The notes under the pieces: model-generated
The model's database searches: none
What the model was told of the DNA's origin: nothing
Seen by the model: only the letters and a program-made list of their open reading frames with translations
Source: Mycolicibacterium bacteremicum
GTDB taxonomy: Bacteria; Actinomycetota; Actinomycetes; Mycobacteriales; Mycobacteriaceae
Direction: 5' to 3'
NCBI RefSeq assembly: GCF_943913955.1
Contig: NZ_CALUAE010000011.1
Location: 35,179 to 99,178 of the forward strand
Length of the DNA stretch: 64,000 bases
Part shown: piece after piece, positions 7,976 through 16,969 of the stretch
How positions within the stretch are numbered: the stretch's first letter is position 1
Layout of the letters: every line of letters starts with the position of its first letter
Position numbers and translations under genes: made by a program

Positions 7976-10900
7976 GTGCATCTCAAGAGTCTGACGCTGA
8001 AGGGCTTCAAGTCCTTCGCCGCGCCGACGACTCTGCGCTTCGAACCCGGTATCACCTGCGTCGTCGGCCCGAACGGATCCGGAAAATCCAATGTCGTCGA
8101 CGCCCTGACCTGGGTGATGGGCGAGCAGGGCGCCAAGACGCTGCGCGGCGGGAAGATGGAGGACGTCATCTTCGCCGGCACGTCCTCGCGTGCTCCGCTG
8201 GGGCGCGCCGAGGTCACCCTGACCATCGACAACTCCGACAACGCACTGCCGATCGAGTACTCCGAGGTGTCGATCACCCGCCGGATGTTCCGCGACGGCG
8301 CCGGCGAATACGAGATCAACGGCAGCAGCTGCCGCCTGATGGACGTGCAGGAACTGCTGAGCGACTCCGGTATCGGCCGGGAAATGCACGTCATCGTGGG
8401 GCAGGGCAAGCTCTCGGAGATCCTGGAGTCCCGCCCCGAGGACCGTCGCGCGTTCATCGAAGAGGCCGCGGGCGTGCTCAAGCACCGCAAGCGCAAAGAG
8501 AAGGCGGTCCGCAAGCTCGACTCGATGCAGGCCAACCTGGCGCGGCTGACCGACCTGACCACCGAGCTGCGCCGTCAGCTCAAGCCGCTGGGCCGGCAGG
8601 CCGAGATGGCTCGCCGCGCGCAGACCATCCAGGCCGATCTGCGCGACGCCCGGCTGCGGTTGGCCGCCGACGACCTGCTGCGCCGCCAGACCGAGTTCAA
8701 CGACACCAATCAGGCCGAGACCACGCTGCGTCGCGAGCACGACGAGGCGACCGGGCGGTTGGAGATCGCCGGCGCCGAGCTCGACGCCCACGAGTCCGCG
8801 GTCGCCGAGCTGACCGAGCGCGCCGAGGCGGCCCAGCAGACCTGGTTCCGGCTGTCGGCACTGGCCGAACGCGTCAGTGCCACCGTCCGGATCGCCACCG
8901 AACGCACCCAGCTGCTCGATGTCGAACCGGAGACCGGTTCCGGGCGCGACCCCGACGCGCTGGAGGCCGAGGCCGACGAGGTCGCCGAGCACGAGATGGA
9001 GTTGCTCGGTGAATTGGAGGCCGCGCGCATAGCCCTGGAGGACGCCCGGGCCGAACTCGCCGAGCGGGAGAACCTGGCCGCCGAGGCCGAGCGTGCGCAC
9101 CGGGCGGCGGCCCGGGCCGAGGCCGACCGTCGCGAGGGCCTGGCCCGGCTGGCCGGAAAGGTTGACACGCTGCGCGCCCGGGTCGAATCCACCGACGAGG
9201 GGATCGCCACGTTGGCGGCCCGCATCGAGGAGGCCGCCGCGCGGGTGCAGAAGGCGCAGGCCGAATTCGAGACCGTGCAGGCCCGCGTCGGTGAGCTCGA
9301 CGAGGGTGAGGTCGGCCTCGACGATCAGCATGATCGGTCGGTGGCCGCGCTGCGCCTCGCCGACGAGCGGGTTGCCGAGCTGCAAGCCGCCGAGCGGGGT
9401 GCCGAACGCCAGGCGGTGTCGCTGCAGGCGCGCATCGATGCGCTGTCGGTCGGCTTGGAGCGCAAGGACGGCGCCACCTGGCTGGTCGAGAACCACACCG
9501 ATACCGGCCTTTTCGGGTCGGTCGCCAAGCTGGTGCGGGTGCGTCCCGGCTACGAGGTGGCGGTGGCCACCGTGCTCGGACCCGCCGCCGACGCGTTGGC
9601 CGCCGAGAACGTCGGTACCGCCCGCGCCGCGGTCGCGGCGCTGAAGGAAGCCGACGGCGGACGCGCGGCGATCCTGTTGGGGGACTGGCCGGTACGCGAC
9701 ACCCGCAACGGCGAGGTGCTGCCCGACGGTGGGCAGTGGGCGATCGATCTGGTCGAGGCGCCGGATCGGTTGCGCGGTGCGGTGAGCGCCCTGCTGGCCG
9801 GTGTCGCCGTCGTCGGCGATCTGTCTGCTGCGCTGGATCTGGTGTCGGCACAACCACATCTGCGGGTCGCGACCGCCGAGGGGGACCTGGTCGGGGCTGG
9901 GTGGGTCAGCGGCGGGTCGGACCGCAAGGTGTCGACGTTGGAGATCGCCTCAGAGATCGAGAAGGCCCGCGTAGAACTCGCGGCGGCCGAGCGCCAGGCC
10001 GGCGAGTTGGCCGCGGCCCTGGCCGGTGCCAAGGAAGAGCAGGCGGCCCGCCAGGACGCCGCCGAGCAGGCGCTGGCGGCGCTGAATGAATCCGATGCCG
10101 CGATCTCCTCGATCTATGAGCAGCTCGGCCGGCTCGGTCAGGAATCGCGCAACGCCGACGCCGAGTGGCAGCGGCTGCTCAAGCAGCGCGACGAGCTGGA
10201 GTCCGGGCGCGTGGCCACCGTCGAGGAACTCACCGAGCTGGAATCGCGGCTGCACAACGCGCAGCAGGCGCCGATGTTCGAGGTCGACGATTCCGAGGAG
10301 CGCCAGGAATTCACCATGGCCGCCGAGACCGCCCGCGCCACCGAGGTGGAGGCGCGCCTCGCGGTGCGCACCGCCGAGGAACGGGCCAATGCTGTTCGGG
10401 GACGGGCGGATTCGTTGCGTCGCTCGGCCGCGGCCGAACGGGAGGCGCGGCTGCGGGCGGCGCGTGCCAGGGAGGCCCGCGAGCATGCGGCCACGGTGGC
10501 GGCGGCGGTGGCCGAGTCAGGCCGGCTGGTGGCCGCCCGGTTGGCGGCGGCGGTGGCCGCGGCGTCCCGGACGCGCGATCAGTTGGCCGTCGAACGCAGC
10601 GCGCGGGCCGAGGCGTTGACCCGGGCACGCACCGAGGTCAGCGAACTGGGCGCGCGGATCACCGCGCTGACCGACTCGCTACACCGCGACGAGGTCGCCA
10701 AAGCGCAAGCGGCGCTGCGCATCGAGCAACTCGAGCAGCAGGCACTGGAGCAGTTCGGCCTGGCGGCGGCGGACCTGATCGCCGAGTACGGGCCGGATGT
10801 GCCGCTGCCGCCGACGGATCTGGAGATGGCGGAGTACGAGCAGGCCCGTGAACGCGGCGAGCAGGTGACCGCCCCGGCGCCGATGCCGTTCGATCGGCCC

Positions 10901-11563
10901 ACCCAGGAACGCCGCGCCAAGAAGGCCGAGCGGGAGCTTTCCGAGTTGGGCCGGGTGAACCCCTTGGCGCTCGAGGAGTTCGCGGCGCTGGAGGAACGGT
11001 ACAACTTCCTGTCGACGCAGTTGGAGGACGTGAAGGCCGCTCGCAAGGACCTGCTCGATGTCATCGCCGATGTCGACGAACGCATCCTGAAGGTGTTCGC
11101 CGAGGCGTACGAGGATGTCGAGCGCGAGTTCACCCAGGTGTTCTCGTCGCTGTTCCCCGGTGGCGAGGGACGGCTGTTGCTGACCAACCCGGACGACTTG
11201 CTGACAACCGGCATCGAGGTGGAGGCGCGCCCGCCGGGCAAGAAGGTCAAGCGGCTGTCGCTGCTGTCCGGTGGCGAGAAGTCGCTGACCGCGGTGGCGA
11301 TGCTGGTGGCGATCTTCCGCGCCCGGCCGTCGCCGTTCTACATCATGGACGAGGTCGAGGCCGCGCTCGACGATGTGAACCTGCGCCGGCTGTTGGGGTT
11401 GTTCGAGCAGTTGCGGGAGAAGTCGCAGCTGATCGTGATCACCCACCAGAAGCCGACAATGGAGATCGCCGACGCACTGTACGGCGTGACGATGCAGGGC
11501 GACGGCATCACACAGGTCATCTCGCAGCGGATGCGCGGGCAGGACCTGGTCGGCGCCGGCTGA
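7976..11563 (+). CDS. smc: Chromosome segregation ATPase SMC
   Basis: The 1195-residue protein has the full SMC architecture. Walker A GPNGSGKSN is at about 31-39. Two long coiled coils are separated by a hinge at about 500-650 (TGLFGSVAKLVRVRPGYEVAVATVLG region). The ABC signature LSLLSGGEKSLTAVAM is near 1097 and Walker B FYIMDEVEAALDD is near 1122. It dimerises and extrudes DNA loops for chromosome segregation with ScpA/ScpB, which are not in this window. GTG start. In M. tuberculosis ftsY follows directly; here 11.6 kb of other genes intervene. Confidence 0.98.
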   Translation: MHLKSLTLKGFKSFAAPTTLRFEPGITCVVGPNGSGKSNVVDALTWVMGEQGAKTLRGGKMEDVIFAGTSSRAPLGRAEVTLTIDNSDNALPIEYSEVSITRRMFRDGAGEYEINGSSCRLMDVQELLSDSGIGREMHVIVGQGKLSEILESRPEDRRAFIEEAAGVLKHRKRKEKAVRKLDSMQANLARLTDLTTELRRQLKPLGRQAEMARRAQTIQADLRDARLRLAADDLLRRQTEFNDTNQAETTLRREHDEATGRLEIAGAELDAHESAVAELTERAEAAQQTWFRLSALAERVSATVRIATERTQLLDVEPETGSGRDPDALEAEADEVAEHEMELLGELEAARIALEDARAELAERENLAAEAERAHRAAARAEADRREGLARLAGKVDTLRARVESTDEGIATLAARIEEAAARVQKAQAEFETVQARVGELDEGEVGLDDQHDRSVAALRLADERVAELQAAERGAERQAVSLQARIDALSVGLERKDGATWLVENHTDTGLFGSVAKLVRVRPGYEVAVATVLGPAADALAAENVGTARAAVAALKEADGGRAAILLGDWPVRDTRNGEVLPDGGQWAIDLVEAPDRLRGAVSALLAGVAVVGDLSAALDLVSAQPHLRVATAEGDLVGAGWVSGGSDRKVSTLEIASEIEKARVELAAAERQAGELAAALAGAKEEQAARQDAAEQALAALNESDAAISSIYEQLGRLGQESRNADAEWQRLLKQRDELESGRVATVEELTELESRLHNAQQAPMFEVDDSEERQEFTMAAETARATEVEARLAVRTAEERANAVRGRADSLRRSAAAEREARLRAARAREAREHAATVAAAVAESGRLVAARLAAAVAAASRTRDQLAVERSARAEALTRARTEVSELGARITALTDSLHRDEVAKAQAALRIEQLEQQALEQFGLAAADLIAEYGPDVPLPPTDLEMAEYEQARERGEQVTAPAPMPFDRPTQERRAKKAERELSELGRVNPLALEEFAALEERYNFLSTQLEDVKAARKDLLDVIADVDERILKVFAEAYEDVEREFTQVFSSLFPGGEGRLLLTNPDDLLTTGIEVEARPPGKKVKRLSLLSGGEKSLTAVAMLVAIFRARPSPFYIMDEVEAALDDVNLRRLLGLFEQLREKSQLIVITHQKPTMEIADALYGVTMQGDGITQVISQRMRGQDLVGAG

Positions 11564-11595
11564 TTTTGGTGTGCTCCGGGGGTGGGGTGCTCCGG

Positions 11596-11601
11596 TAGGG
11601 T
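11596..11601 (+). promoter_or_regulatory. -10 box for the EspC/F-like gene
   Basis: TAGGGT lies 22 bases upstream of the ATG at 11624. A GGAGGGGG ribosome site sits between the box and the start, so this would be a short-leadered transcript separate from smc. Confidence 0.4.
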
Positions 11602-11623
11602 TTTTGGCGTTGGAGGGGGCGCG

Positions 11624-12391
11624 ATGGAACCGTTGAAGGTGGACGCCGAACTGCTCAAGGCCGCGGGGGAGCGGCTGCTCAGCGCGGCGCAGGGGCTGCC
11701 GGATGCTCCGGAGCCGTTCACCCCGTCGTACGGGTCTGATGCGCTTTCGCAGGTGCTTGCCGCCGATGTGCCCAAGGCCGAGGCCCCGATCATCGAGGGC
11801 CTGCCGCCGCTGAAGACGGCCGCGACCGGGACGGCCGAATCGGTGATCGAGGCGGCGCGGCGCTATGCGCAGAGCGATGAGCAGTTGAAGAGCCGGATCG
11901 AACAGGCGATGACCCCGTCCTCGGGTGCCCCCGCGTCCGGCGGTGGTGCTGCAGGTGGCGGGGGTGGTGCGCCGGCTGGTGGGGCGCCGGGTGCTGGGTC
12001 GCCGGGTTCGGCGATTCCGACGGCCGCGTCGGCTGGCGCTGGTGCCGGTGCCGCTGGTGCTGCGGCGTCTGGCGCGTCTGGCGCTTCTGGCGCCGGTGGG
12101 ATCGGCGGGCAAATGGGCGGGATGCTCGGGATGCCCATGCAGATGGCCCAGCAGGCTGCTCAGGTTCCACAGCAGGTCGCCGGGATGGTCAGTTCGCTGC
12201 CGCAGTCGGCGATGCAGGGCGCTCAGCAGGTCGGCGAGCAGGTTCAACAGATCGTCGAACAGTTCTCCGACAAGGAATCGCAGGACGCATCGAAGCCCGA
12301 GGAGCGGTCGGTGGCCGGCGGCATCGGAGAACGTGCGCCGGTGGATCGGCCGGCGCCGCGCACCGAAACGGACTCGACGATCAACCTCTAG
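11624..12391 (+). CDS. EspC/EspF-like ESX-associated substrate with YxxxD signal
   Basis: The 255-residue protein begins EPLKVDAELLKAAGERL, a helical start like that of EspC-family ESX proteins. A second helix ends in ARRYAQSDEQL (residues about 84-94), which contains the type VII secretion signal YxxxD. After residue about 105 it turns into a flexible Gly/Ala/Ser/Pro-rich region with hydrophobic Met/Gln-rich stretches (MGGMLGMPMQMAQQ). ATG 11624 has a strong ribosome site; the open frame reaching back to 11582 is less likely. It is convergent with the EspK-like gene, and a large hairpin lies between them. Recognition as a secreted ESX protein is inferred from the motif and neighbours; its role is unknown. 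Confidence 0.7.
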   Translation: MEPLKVDAELLKAAGERLLSAAQGLPDAPEPFTPSYGSDALSQVLAADVPKAEAPIIEGLPPLKTAATGTAESVIEAARRYAQSDEQLKSRIEQAMTPSSGAPASGGGAAGGGGGAPAGGAPGAGSPGSAIPTAASAGAGAGAAGAAASGASGASGAGGIGGQMGGMLGMPMQMAQQAAQVPQQVAGMVSSLPQSAMQGAQQVGEQVQQIVEQFSDKESQDASKPEERSVAGGIGERAPVDRPAPRTETDSTINL

Positions 12392-12430
12392 TGCCTCGGT
12401 CGTCGGGGTGACAAATGCCTTCGCAAAAGC

Positions 12431-12478
12431 AGTACTACTGGCAGTACTACGCGTCGGCCCAGTACTGCCGGTAGTACT
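12431..12478. terminator. 18-bp hairpin between convergent ESX-associated genes
   Basis: Bases 12431-12448 pair with 12461-12478 over 18 positions (17 Watson-Crick and one G-T) around a 12-base loop. Each arm holds two AGTACT palindromes, so four copies lie within 48 bases. The element occupies the 92-base gap between the two convergent genes and probably terminates transcription from both. No T tract follows. Confidence 0.65.
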
Positions 12479-12483
12479 ACTCG

Positions 12484-14799
12484 TCAGCTGACCATCGCGG
12501 ACAACGCATCCGAGGTGAGCACACTGACGTGCTGCCAGTAGATCCAGTCGGTGATGGCGGCGCGCTGCAGTTCGGGATCCAGCGCGGTATGCGCCTTGTG
12601 TAGCGCGACGGCCTGCAAATAGTCGGCGTAAACGACCATCGCCTTGAGATGAGCACCGGCGCGATCGGGATTGGCGCTCAGCAGCGGCTTGCAGACTTCC
12701 AGCAGCAGGTTGATGCGGTTTCCGGGCGGTGGGGTGTTGTCGGCGGGCGCCGGGGGTAGCAGTTCTGCGAGCCCGGCGGCGGTGACCGCGGCGAGCTTGG
12801 CCGCGACATCGGGGGCGATGACCTCAAGCCGGTTGCGGCCCTGCATCTTTCCGTTGTCGGGCATGTCTTCGGGGGTGAGGATGTCGCGGGCGGCGCCGAG
12901 GTCGAAGCCTTTGAGGTTTTCTTCGGTGCCGACGACGGCCTGCAGGGTGGCGTTGTGGTGGCGGGTCCATTCCTGCACCGCGAGTAGGGGATAGGTGGCC
13001 CACGTGCCGCGGGTTTGGGCGGGGATGGATTCGTCGGCGGTGACCATCTTGACCTGTGGGGGCAGGAAGACATTGTCGGGGATATAGGCCAGGCCGTAGT
13101 TGTTGGCGGCCAGGATGTGGCCGTCGCCGGTGACGGCGGTGATCCAGAACAGGCTCGGGTCGGTGATGCCGACGTTGAGTGCGGCGGCGATGTGGCGGGC
13201 GATCTGGCGCGGGTTGTTTCCCTTGCGGCGCAGCGCTCCTGCGGTCGCGGCGGCGGCGATGGCGTCGCGTTCGGCGCGGGCCGCTGAGATCGGGACGGGC
13301 GCCGCCGCGGCGCCGGCGGCCGTCTGGCTGGTCGAGGCGGGTGCCACGCCGGGCCCGACGGGTCCTGCGGTGGGTGCGACCGGTGCGGCCGGTGACGGGG
13401 TGGACGGCGGGGCCAGCGGCATCGGCGGGGCACCGGTGGCTGGTGGGGCGGCGGGTGCCGCGGGCGGGGCGCTGGGTGCGGCCGGTCCGCCGGAGTGGTT
13501 GACCGCGGCGGCCGGAGACGTCGCGCTCGACGGGTCTGGCGGTTGGTAGACCGCTGGTGCCGGGGTCGCGGCCGCAGGAGTGGAGGGGCCCAGCGGTGTT
13601 TGGGTCAGCGGGGCTGAGTTGCCGGCGGCCTTGGTGACGTCGTTGAAGCCCTTCTGGAAGTCCTGCTGCGGGGTGTTGACCGGTGCCGCGCCGGAATTTG
13701 CGTTCGGGCCGCCGGTGGCCGCGGGGGACTGGGGACCGCTGGAGGCGCCGCCGCCAGACATGCCACCGCCGCCGGAACTAGAACCGCCACCGCTGGAGCC
13801 GAGGGCGGTGGTGCCAGGCGAACCGCCCCTGGGGCCTGTGGAGATTGGGGTTGCCTGTTGAGGTGCGACCGAGCCGTTGGGTATAGCGGTAGGGGTCGGC
13901 TGACCTGTCACAGCTGGCGGCGGAGCCAGGGAGTTCGTGTTCACCTGCGACGGTGTCGTTTGGGTCGGATTCGCAAACGGCGGGTTAGTCACGCCGGCAG
14001 GCGAGCCGTTATGGGGATTCTTGGGTACCGATTCAGGACCCATGTTCGATGGCTCGGGTGCTGTAACTGTTGGGTTCGCTGGCGCTATTGGTACGTCTGT
14101 CGAGTTAGGGCTCTTTACCGACTCAGGAGAGGAGTTGGAACCGGCTTTGCGAATGTGTGATACCTGAGGGCCGGTTGGTGCAGGAGTCGCCGGATTGACA
14201 CCGTTGGGTGCGGCGCCTCGAGTTGGGATAGAAGGCGGCGCGGTTGGCGCGCCGTCGGTTCTAGCCATAATGTCGATAACTTTGGCGATTTGATCTTCGG
14301 GCAAGTTCCAATTGTGGAACGCTATCTGGATCGATGCGCTCGCAACATCGTTAATGTTGGCTGCGCGGGCGTTAGAAACTATTGCTCTAATTCGGTCATT
14401 GCGAACTTCGGGCTTGAGGCTTGCCGACTCCAATGCGCCTATCTCGCCCTGGGCCGAAACCACTCGGTCAAAGATGGATAACTTAGTCTGAAGGATTAAT
14501 GCGTACGCGTGATTCATCCACATGATCGCTTTGGCCAAGTTTCTCTGCTGATTAGCCATCGCAGAGGCGTCCTTGCCTATAGCCGTCATGCCCGCAGTGG
14601 CTCCCGCACCAGACCACACCGTCTCGGCTGATATCTCGCCTTGCTGATGCAGCCAGCTTTCGTGACAAGCTATCAATTGCTGCAGTTTATCAACTAGGTT
14701 AGATGAATGATTCAGCAGGCTTTGCTCATCGACATCAGGCCACCCACCCGAACTCGTCATTTCGTCCGCGTACTTACCGGACGGTCGTGAAAAGCCCAT
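12484..14799 (-). CDS. EspK-like ESX secretion-associated protein
   Basis: The 771-residue protein has three parts. The helical N-terminal domain (about 20-180) contains a WxG turn (ETVWSGAGATAGM near residue 62), as in PPE/Esp-type proteins. A disordered linker rich in Pro, Ala, Ser, Thr and Gly spans about 185-500. The conserved C-terminal domain (about 510-771; RRKGNNPRQIARHIAAALNVG, LFWITAVTGDGHILAANNYGLAYIP, DWIYWQHVSVLTSDAL) resembles the C-terminus of EspK, an ESX-1 chaperone-like partner. TTG 14802 precedes ATG 14799, and the ATG is preferred. The 5' half of the gene is much lower in GC than the 3' half. It is last in a minus-strand operon. Confidence 0.68.
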   Translation of the reverse strand: MGFSRPSGKYADEMTSSGGWPDVDEQSLLNHSSNLVDKLQQLIACHESWLHQQGEISAETVWSGAGATAGMTAIGKDASAMANQQRNLAKAIMWMNHAYALILQTKLSIFDRVVSAQGEIGALESASLKPEVRNDRIRAIVSNARAANINDVASASIQIAFHNWNLPEDQIAKVIDIMARTDGAPTAPPSIPTRGAAPNGVNPATPAPTGPQVSHIRKAGSNSSPESVKSPNSTDVPIAPANPTVTAPEPSNMGPESVPKNPHNGSPAGVTNPPFANPTQTTPSQVNTNSLAPPPAVTGQPTPTAIPNGSVAPQQATPISTGPRGGSPGTTALGSSGGGSSSGGGGMSGGGASSGPQSPAATGGPNANSGAAPVNTPQQDFQKGFNDVTKAAGNSAPLTQTPLGPSTPAAATPAPAVYQPPDPSSATSPAAAVNHSGGPAAPSAPPAAPAAPPATGAPPMPLAPPSTPSPAAPVAPTAGPVGPGVAPASTSQTAAGAAAAPVPISAARAERDAIAAAATAGALRRKGNNPRQIARHIAAALNVGITDPSLFWITAVTGDGHILAANNYGLAYIPDNVFLPPQVKMVTADESIPAQTRGTWATYPLLAVQEWTRHHNATLQAVVGTEENLKGFDLGAARDILTPEDMPDNGKMQGRNRLEVIAPDVAAKLAAVTAAGLAELLPPAPADNTPPPGNRINLLLEVCKPLLSANPDRAGAHLKAMVVYADYLQAVALHKAHTALDPELQRAAITDWIYWQHVSVLTSDALSAMVS

Positions 14800-14802
14800 C
14801 AA

Positions 14803-15948
14803 TCAAGCCTCAGAGTAGGTGCACGCGTCGAACAGCAGGAAGTTGACATAAGACGCAGTCCCAGAAAGATAGCTGTCTGCGCTGGTGTAGCTCGGAATTG
14901 CAGCAACGAAGGCGCGCCAGTACTGGGCTGAGAGGCTGGCAAAGTCGTCGATGACCGCACTATCGCTACGATTGCCAAGCGCTTCGATGTCTTCGGCGAG
15001 TTTTGTCATGACGGGCTGCATTGCCGTCATGCTTGCTGCTTGAGTGGGCGTCCACTTGCTAGCTGGAAGGTTTGGATCGACCTCACGCCAGGGTGCCGCT
15101 TGGCTATCAAATCTGTTAACAAGTTCGATCCAATCTGCGCAGATTGGATTGCCCGATGAGTTGATGAATTTTTCCGGCGAAGCTGGGTCGTCTGGCGTCG
15201 TGGTATTGCTGGATTCGGAATGTTGGCTCACTAGCGGCGCTCTGGCGCTAGCAGACTTATAATCAATTGCGGCGCATAACATCACAATTGCGCCCGAGGC
15301 GTTGGCGGCGACCCCGGCCAACGAGTTGTCTCGTGACGTATACGTAGGAATGCTGTCTGCGTAGGCCCGCCAGTATGCGATTGCTTGCTCGTAAAGCTCT
15401 CGAACTATTCGATTAGGTGTTGCTTTTGCTAGTGCAACGGTTTGGTCAGCAGCACTCCGCATCGCGGTGGCGATATCATCGTGCAGCAACCGTTGTTCGG
15501 TATTCCACTCGGACGCAGGTCGGCTGTAATCGCGCTCGCTCCAACTTTCTGCCTGTTTTCTGGCGAGAGTATCGTTGATGGGCCTCCAGGCTTCACATGT
15601 CGGCTCGTTGATCAAAACTGAGACAGGTCCCGTATCACCTGCGCTAGCGATAGCATCGGTCGTAGGCGGATTCCCGCTGGCTGTCTGTGTCGTTCCGTTC
15701 CCGCTGTCCCGCGTGAGTAAAATCGTCGCGCCCACTGATATTGCGATGACCAGCAGCACTGCCACGCTGATCAGGAGAAACTTCAGACCGTTGTTCTTTG
15801 GCGGTGCGGGAGGTGGTCCCCAACCCGGTTGTTGCGGTGGCCACTGTCCAGGACCGTAAGGAGGCTGGCCTTGTCCGTACGGTGGGTGCGCACCGGGCTG
15901 CGGCGGTCCCCAGTTTCCGCGCGGCGGAGGATTTGTCACTGGCGCCAC
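14803..15948 (-). CDS. Membrane protein with duplicated Cys-bounded external domain
   Basis: The 381-residue protein has a Pro/Gly/Tyr/Gln-rich cytoplasmic head (about 1-52) and one transmembrane helix (about 56-78, FLLISVAVLLVIAISVGATILL). The external region contains two copies of the same domain, about 118-225 and 270-376. Each copy starts and ends with Cys and shares CxxW, PAS[EK]W and YWRA[YF]xAxIPxYTSxD. GTG 15948 is used; GTG 15939 would give a similar MTNPPP start and is equally possible. The stop abuts the start of the EspK-like gene. The family is not recognised. Its position inside the ESX-associated operon suggests an envelope partner. Confidence 0.65.
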   Translation of the reverse strand: MAPVTNPPPRGNWGPPQPGAHPPYGQGQPPYGPGQWPPQQPGWGPPPAPPKNNGLKFLLISVAVLLVIAISVGATILLTRDSGNGTTQTASGNPPTTDAIASAGDTGPVSVLINEPTCEAWRPINDTLARKQAESWSERDYSRPASEWNTEQRLLHDDIATAMRSAADQTVALAKATPNRIVRELYEQAIAYWRAYADSIPTYTSRDNSLAGVAANASGAIVMLCAAIDYKSASARAPLVSQHSESSNTTTPDDPASPEKFINSSGNPICADWIELVNRFDSQAAPWREVDPNLPASKWTPTQAASMTAMQPVMTKLAEDIEALGNRSDSAVIDDFASLSAQYWRAFVAAIPSYTSADSYLSGTASYVNFLLFDACTYSEA

Positions 15949-16102
15949 CCCTGAGAATTGCGCGCCGTCACCAATCCACCCCCATCGCCGTCGGACATCG
16001 TCAATCTGATGCTAGCCACGCTGGCCCGCCTGCCAGTTTAAGTGAGTGCGTCGAGCCTTCAGCGCACTTCTTTCACTGGCGTAACCGTTGGAGTCAGGGT
16101 CG

Positions 16103-16969
16103 TCATTGTGATACCTCTTCAGCCGGCCACCCCGGGGACGCCGGCAGCGTTGGGAAGTTGGACCTTGGATAGGAGTTCCCAGGCTTGTAGTCGCGGTCGC
16201 CAGGAGGCTGGTTGGCTCGTGACTGACATGCGACGTCGTCTGCCGAGTTGTTGGTCCACTCCGCCAATAACAGGAATCCGCCCTGATAGTTGGATACTCG
16301 CCAGCCGGCGAACACATTGTTGAATGGTGAACGTGACGGCCCTCGTTGCGCCGAGAGGTCTGTAGCCTTCTCGGGTGCCGTCAGCTGAACCCGAAAGGCG
16401 CTGATACCCCCGTTTGGCCCTGGACTGCCGATGTTTGGCCGCAGTCCGAAGTCTGTTTCCGACGCGGAACTGTACGAGAAGACGCAACCGACCGCTACAG
16501 CTTGGCGACCAGAGGTGTCGATTCGAAGGATGTGATGGCGGGCGGTCCCAACCCACTTTTGAGCGCGAAAGCGATCAGGCCACAGCTTTTCAGTGCCGTC
16601 TGGACCGTCGAAAGTGTTGGGCTCAACAGATTGTTGGAACCCGGGATACAAATACTTCTCGTCGTTCGTGAGATACGCCAAATAGTAGGACTCCACGTAC
16701 GCTCTGACAGGGACAGCGGGACCCATAGTGAGATCTATGCCCGGCTCGGAAGTCCAGGCAATGGTGAAGTCGCTCAATGCTTCTGGCCAACCCGAAGGCG
16801 GAGATTCTCGTGGTTCATCCGGGCGTTGCGGCGTACACGCAGTTGTCGCTATAGCTGTGGTCATCAAGGCCACACCGACCAGGGATTGCCGAAAACGCGA
16901 GCTTAGACCTCGCCAATCTCGCCACGAGCTGGCTGAATGTTGAGTCGCCGCGAGAAGTGCGGCCATCAC
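16103..16969 (-). CDS. Putative lipoprotein, unknown function
   Basis: The 288-residue protein has a basic N-region, a hydrophobic stretch (about 31-44) and a Cys at 45 in ATTAC, a weak lipobox. A Pro-rich tether and a soluble domain follow, with VRAYVESYYLAYLTNDEKYLYPGF, WVGTARHHILRIDTSG and GWRVSNYQGGFLLLAEW. The fold is unknown, possibly NTF2-like or LpqN-like. GTG 16969 overlaps the stop of the upstream lipoprotein gene by 4 bases; ATG 16966 (1-base overlap) is an alternative. It lies in the low-GC part of the locus. A gap of 154 bases separates it from the downstream membrane-protein gene, with nothing recognisable in it. Confidence 0.6.
   Translation of the reverse strand: MMAALLAATQHSASSWRDWRGLSSRFRQSLVGVALMTTAIATTACTPQRPDEPRESPPSGWPEALSDFTIAWTSEPGIDLTMGPAVPVRAYVESYYLAYLTNDEKYLYPGFQQSVEPNTFDGPDGTEKLWPDRFRAQKWVGTARHHILRIDTSGRQAVAVGCVFSYSSASETDFGLRPNIGSPGPNGGISAFRVQLTAPEKATDLSAQRGPSRSPFNNVFAGWRVSNYQGGFLLLAEWTNNSADDVACQSRANQPPGDRDYKPGNSYPRSNFPTLPASPGWPAEEVSQ

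Noticed and set aside
7946..9859. 637-codon minus-strand frame across smc
   Set aside because: Antisense to the conserved smc coding region; its Leu/Gly/Gln composition mirrors the coiled-coil codons.
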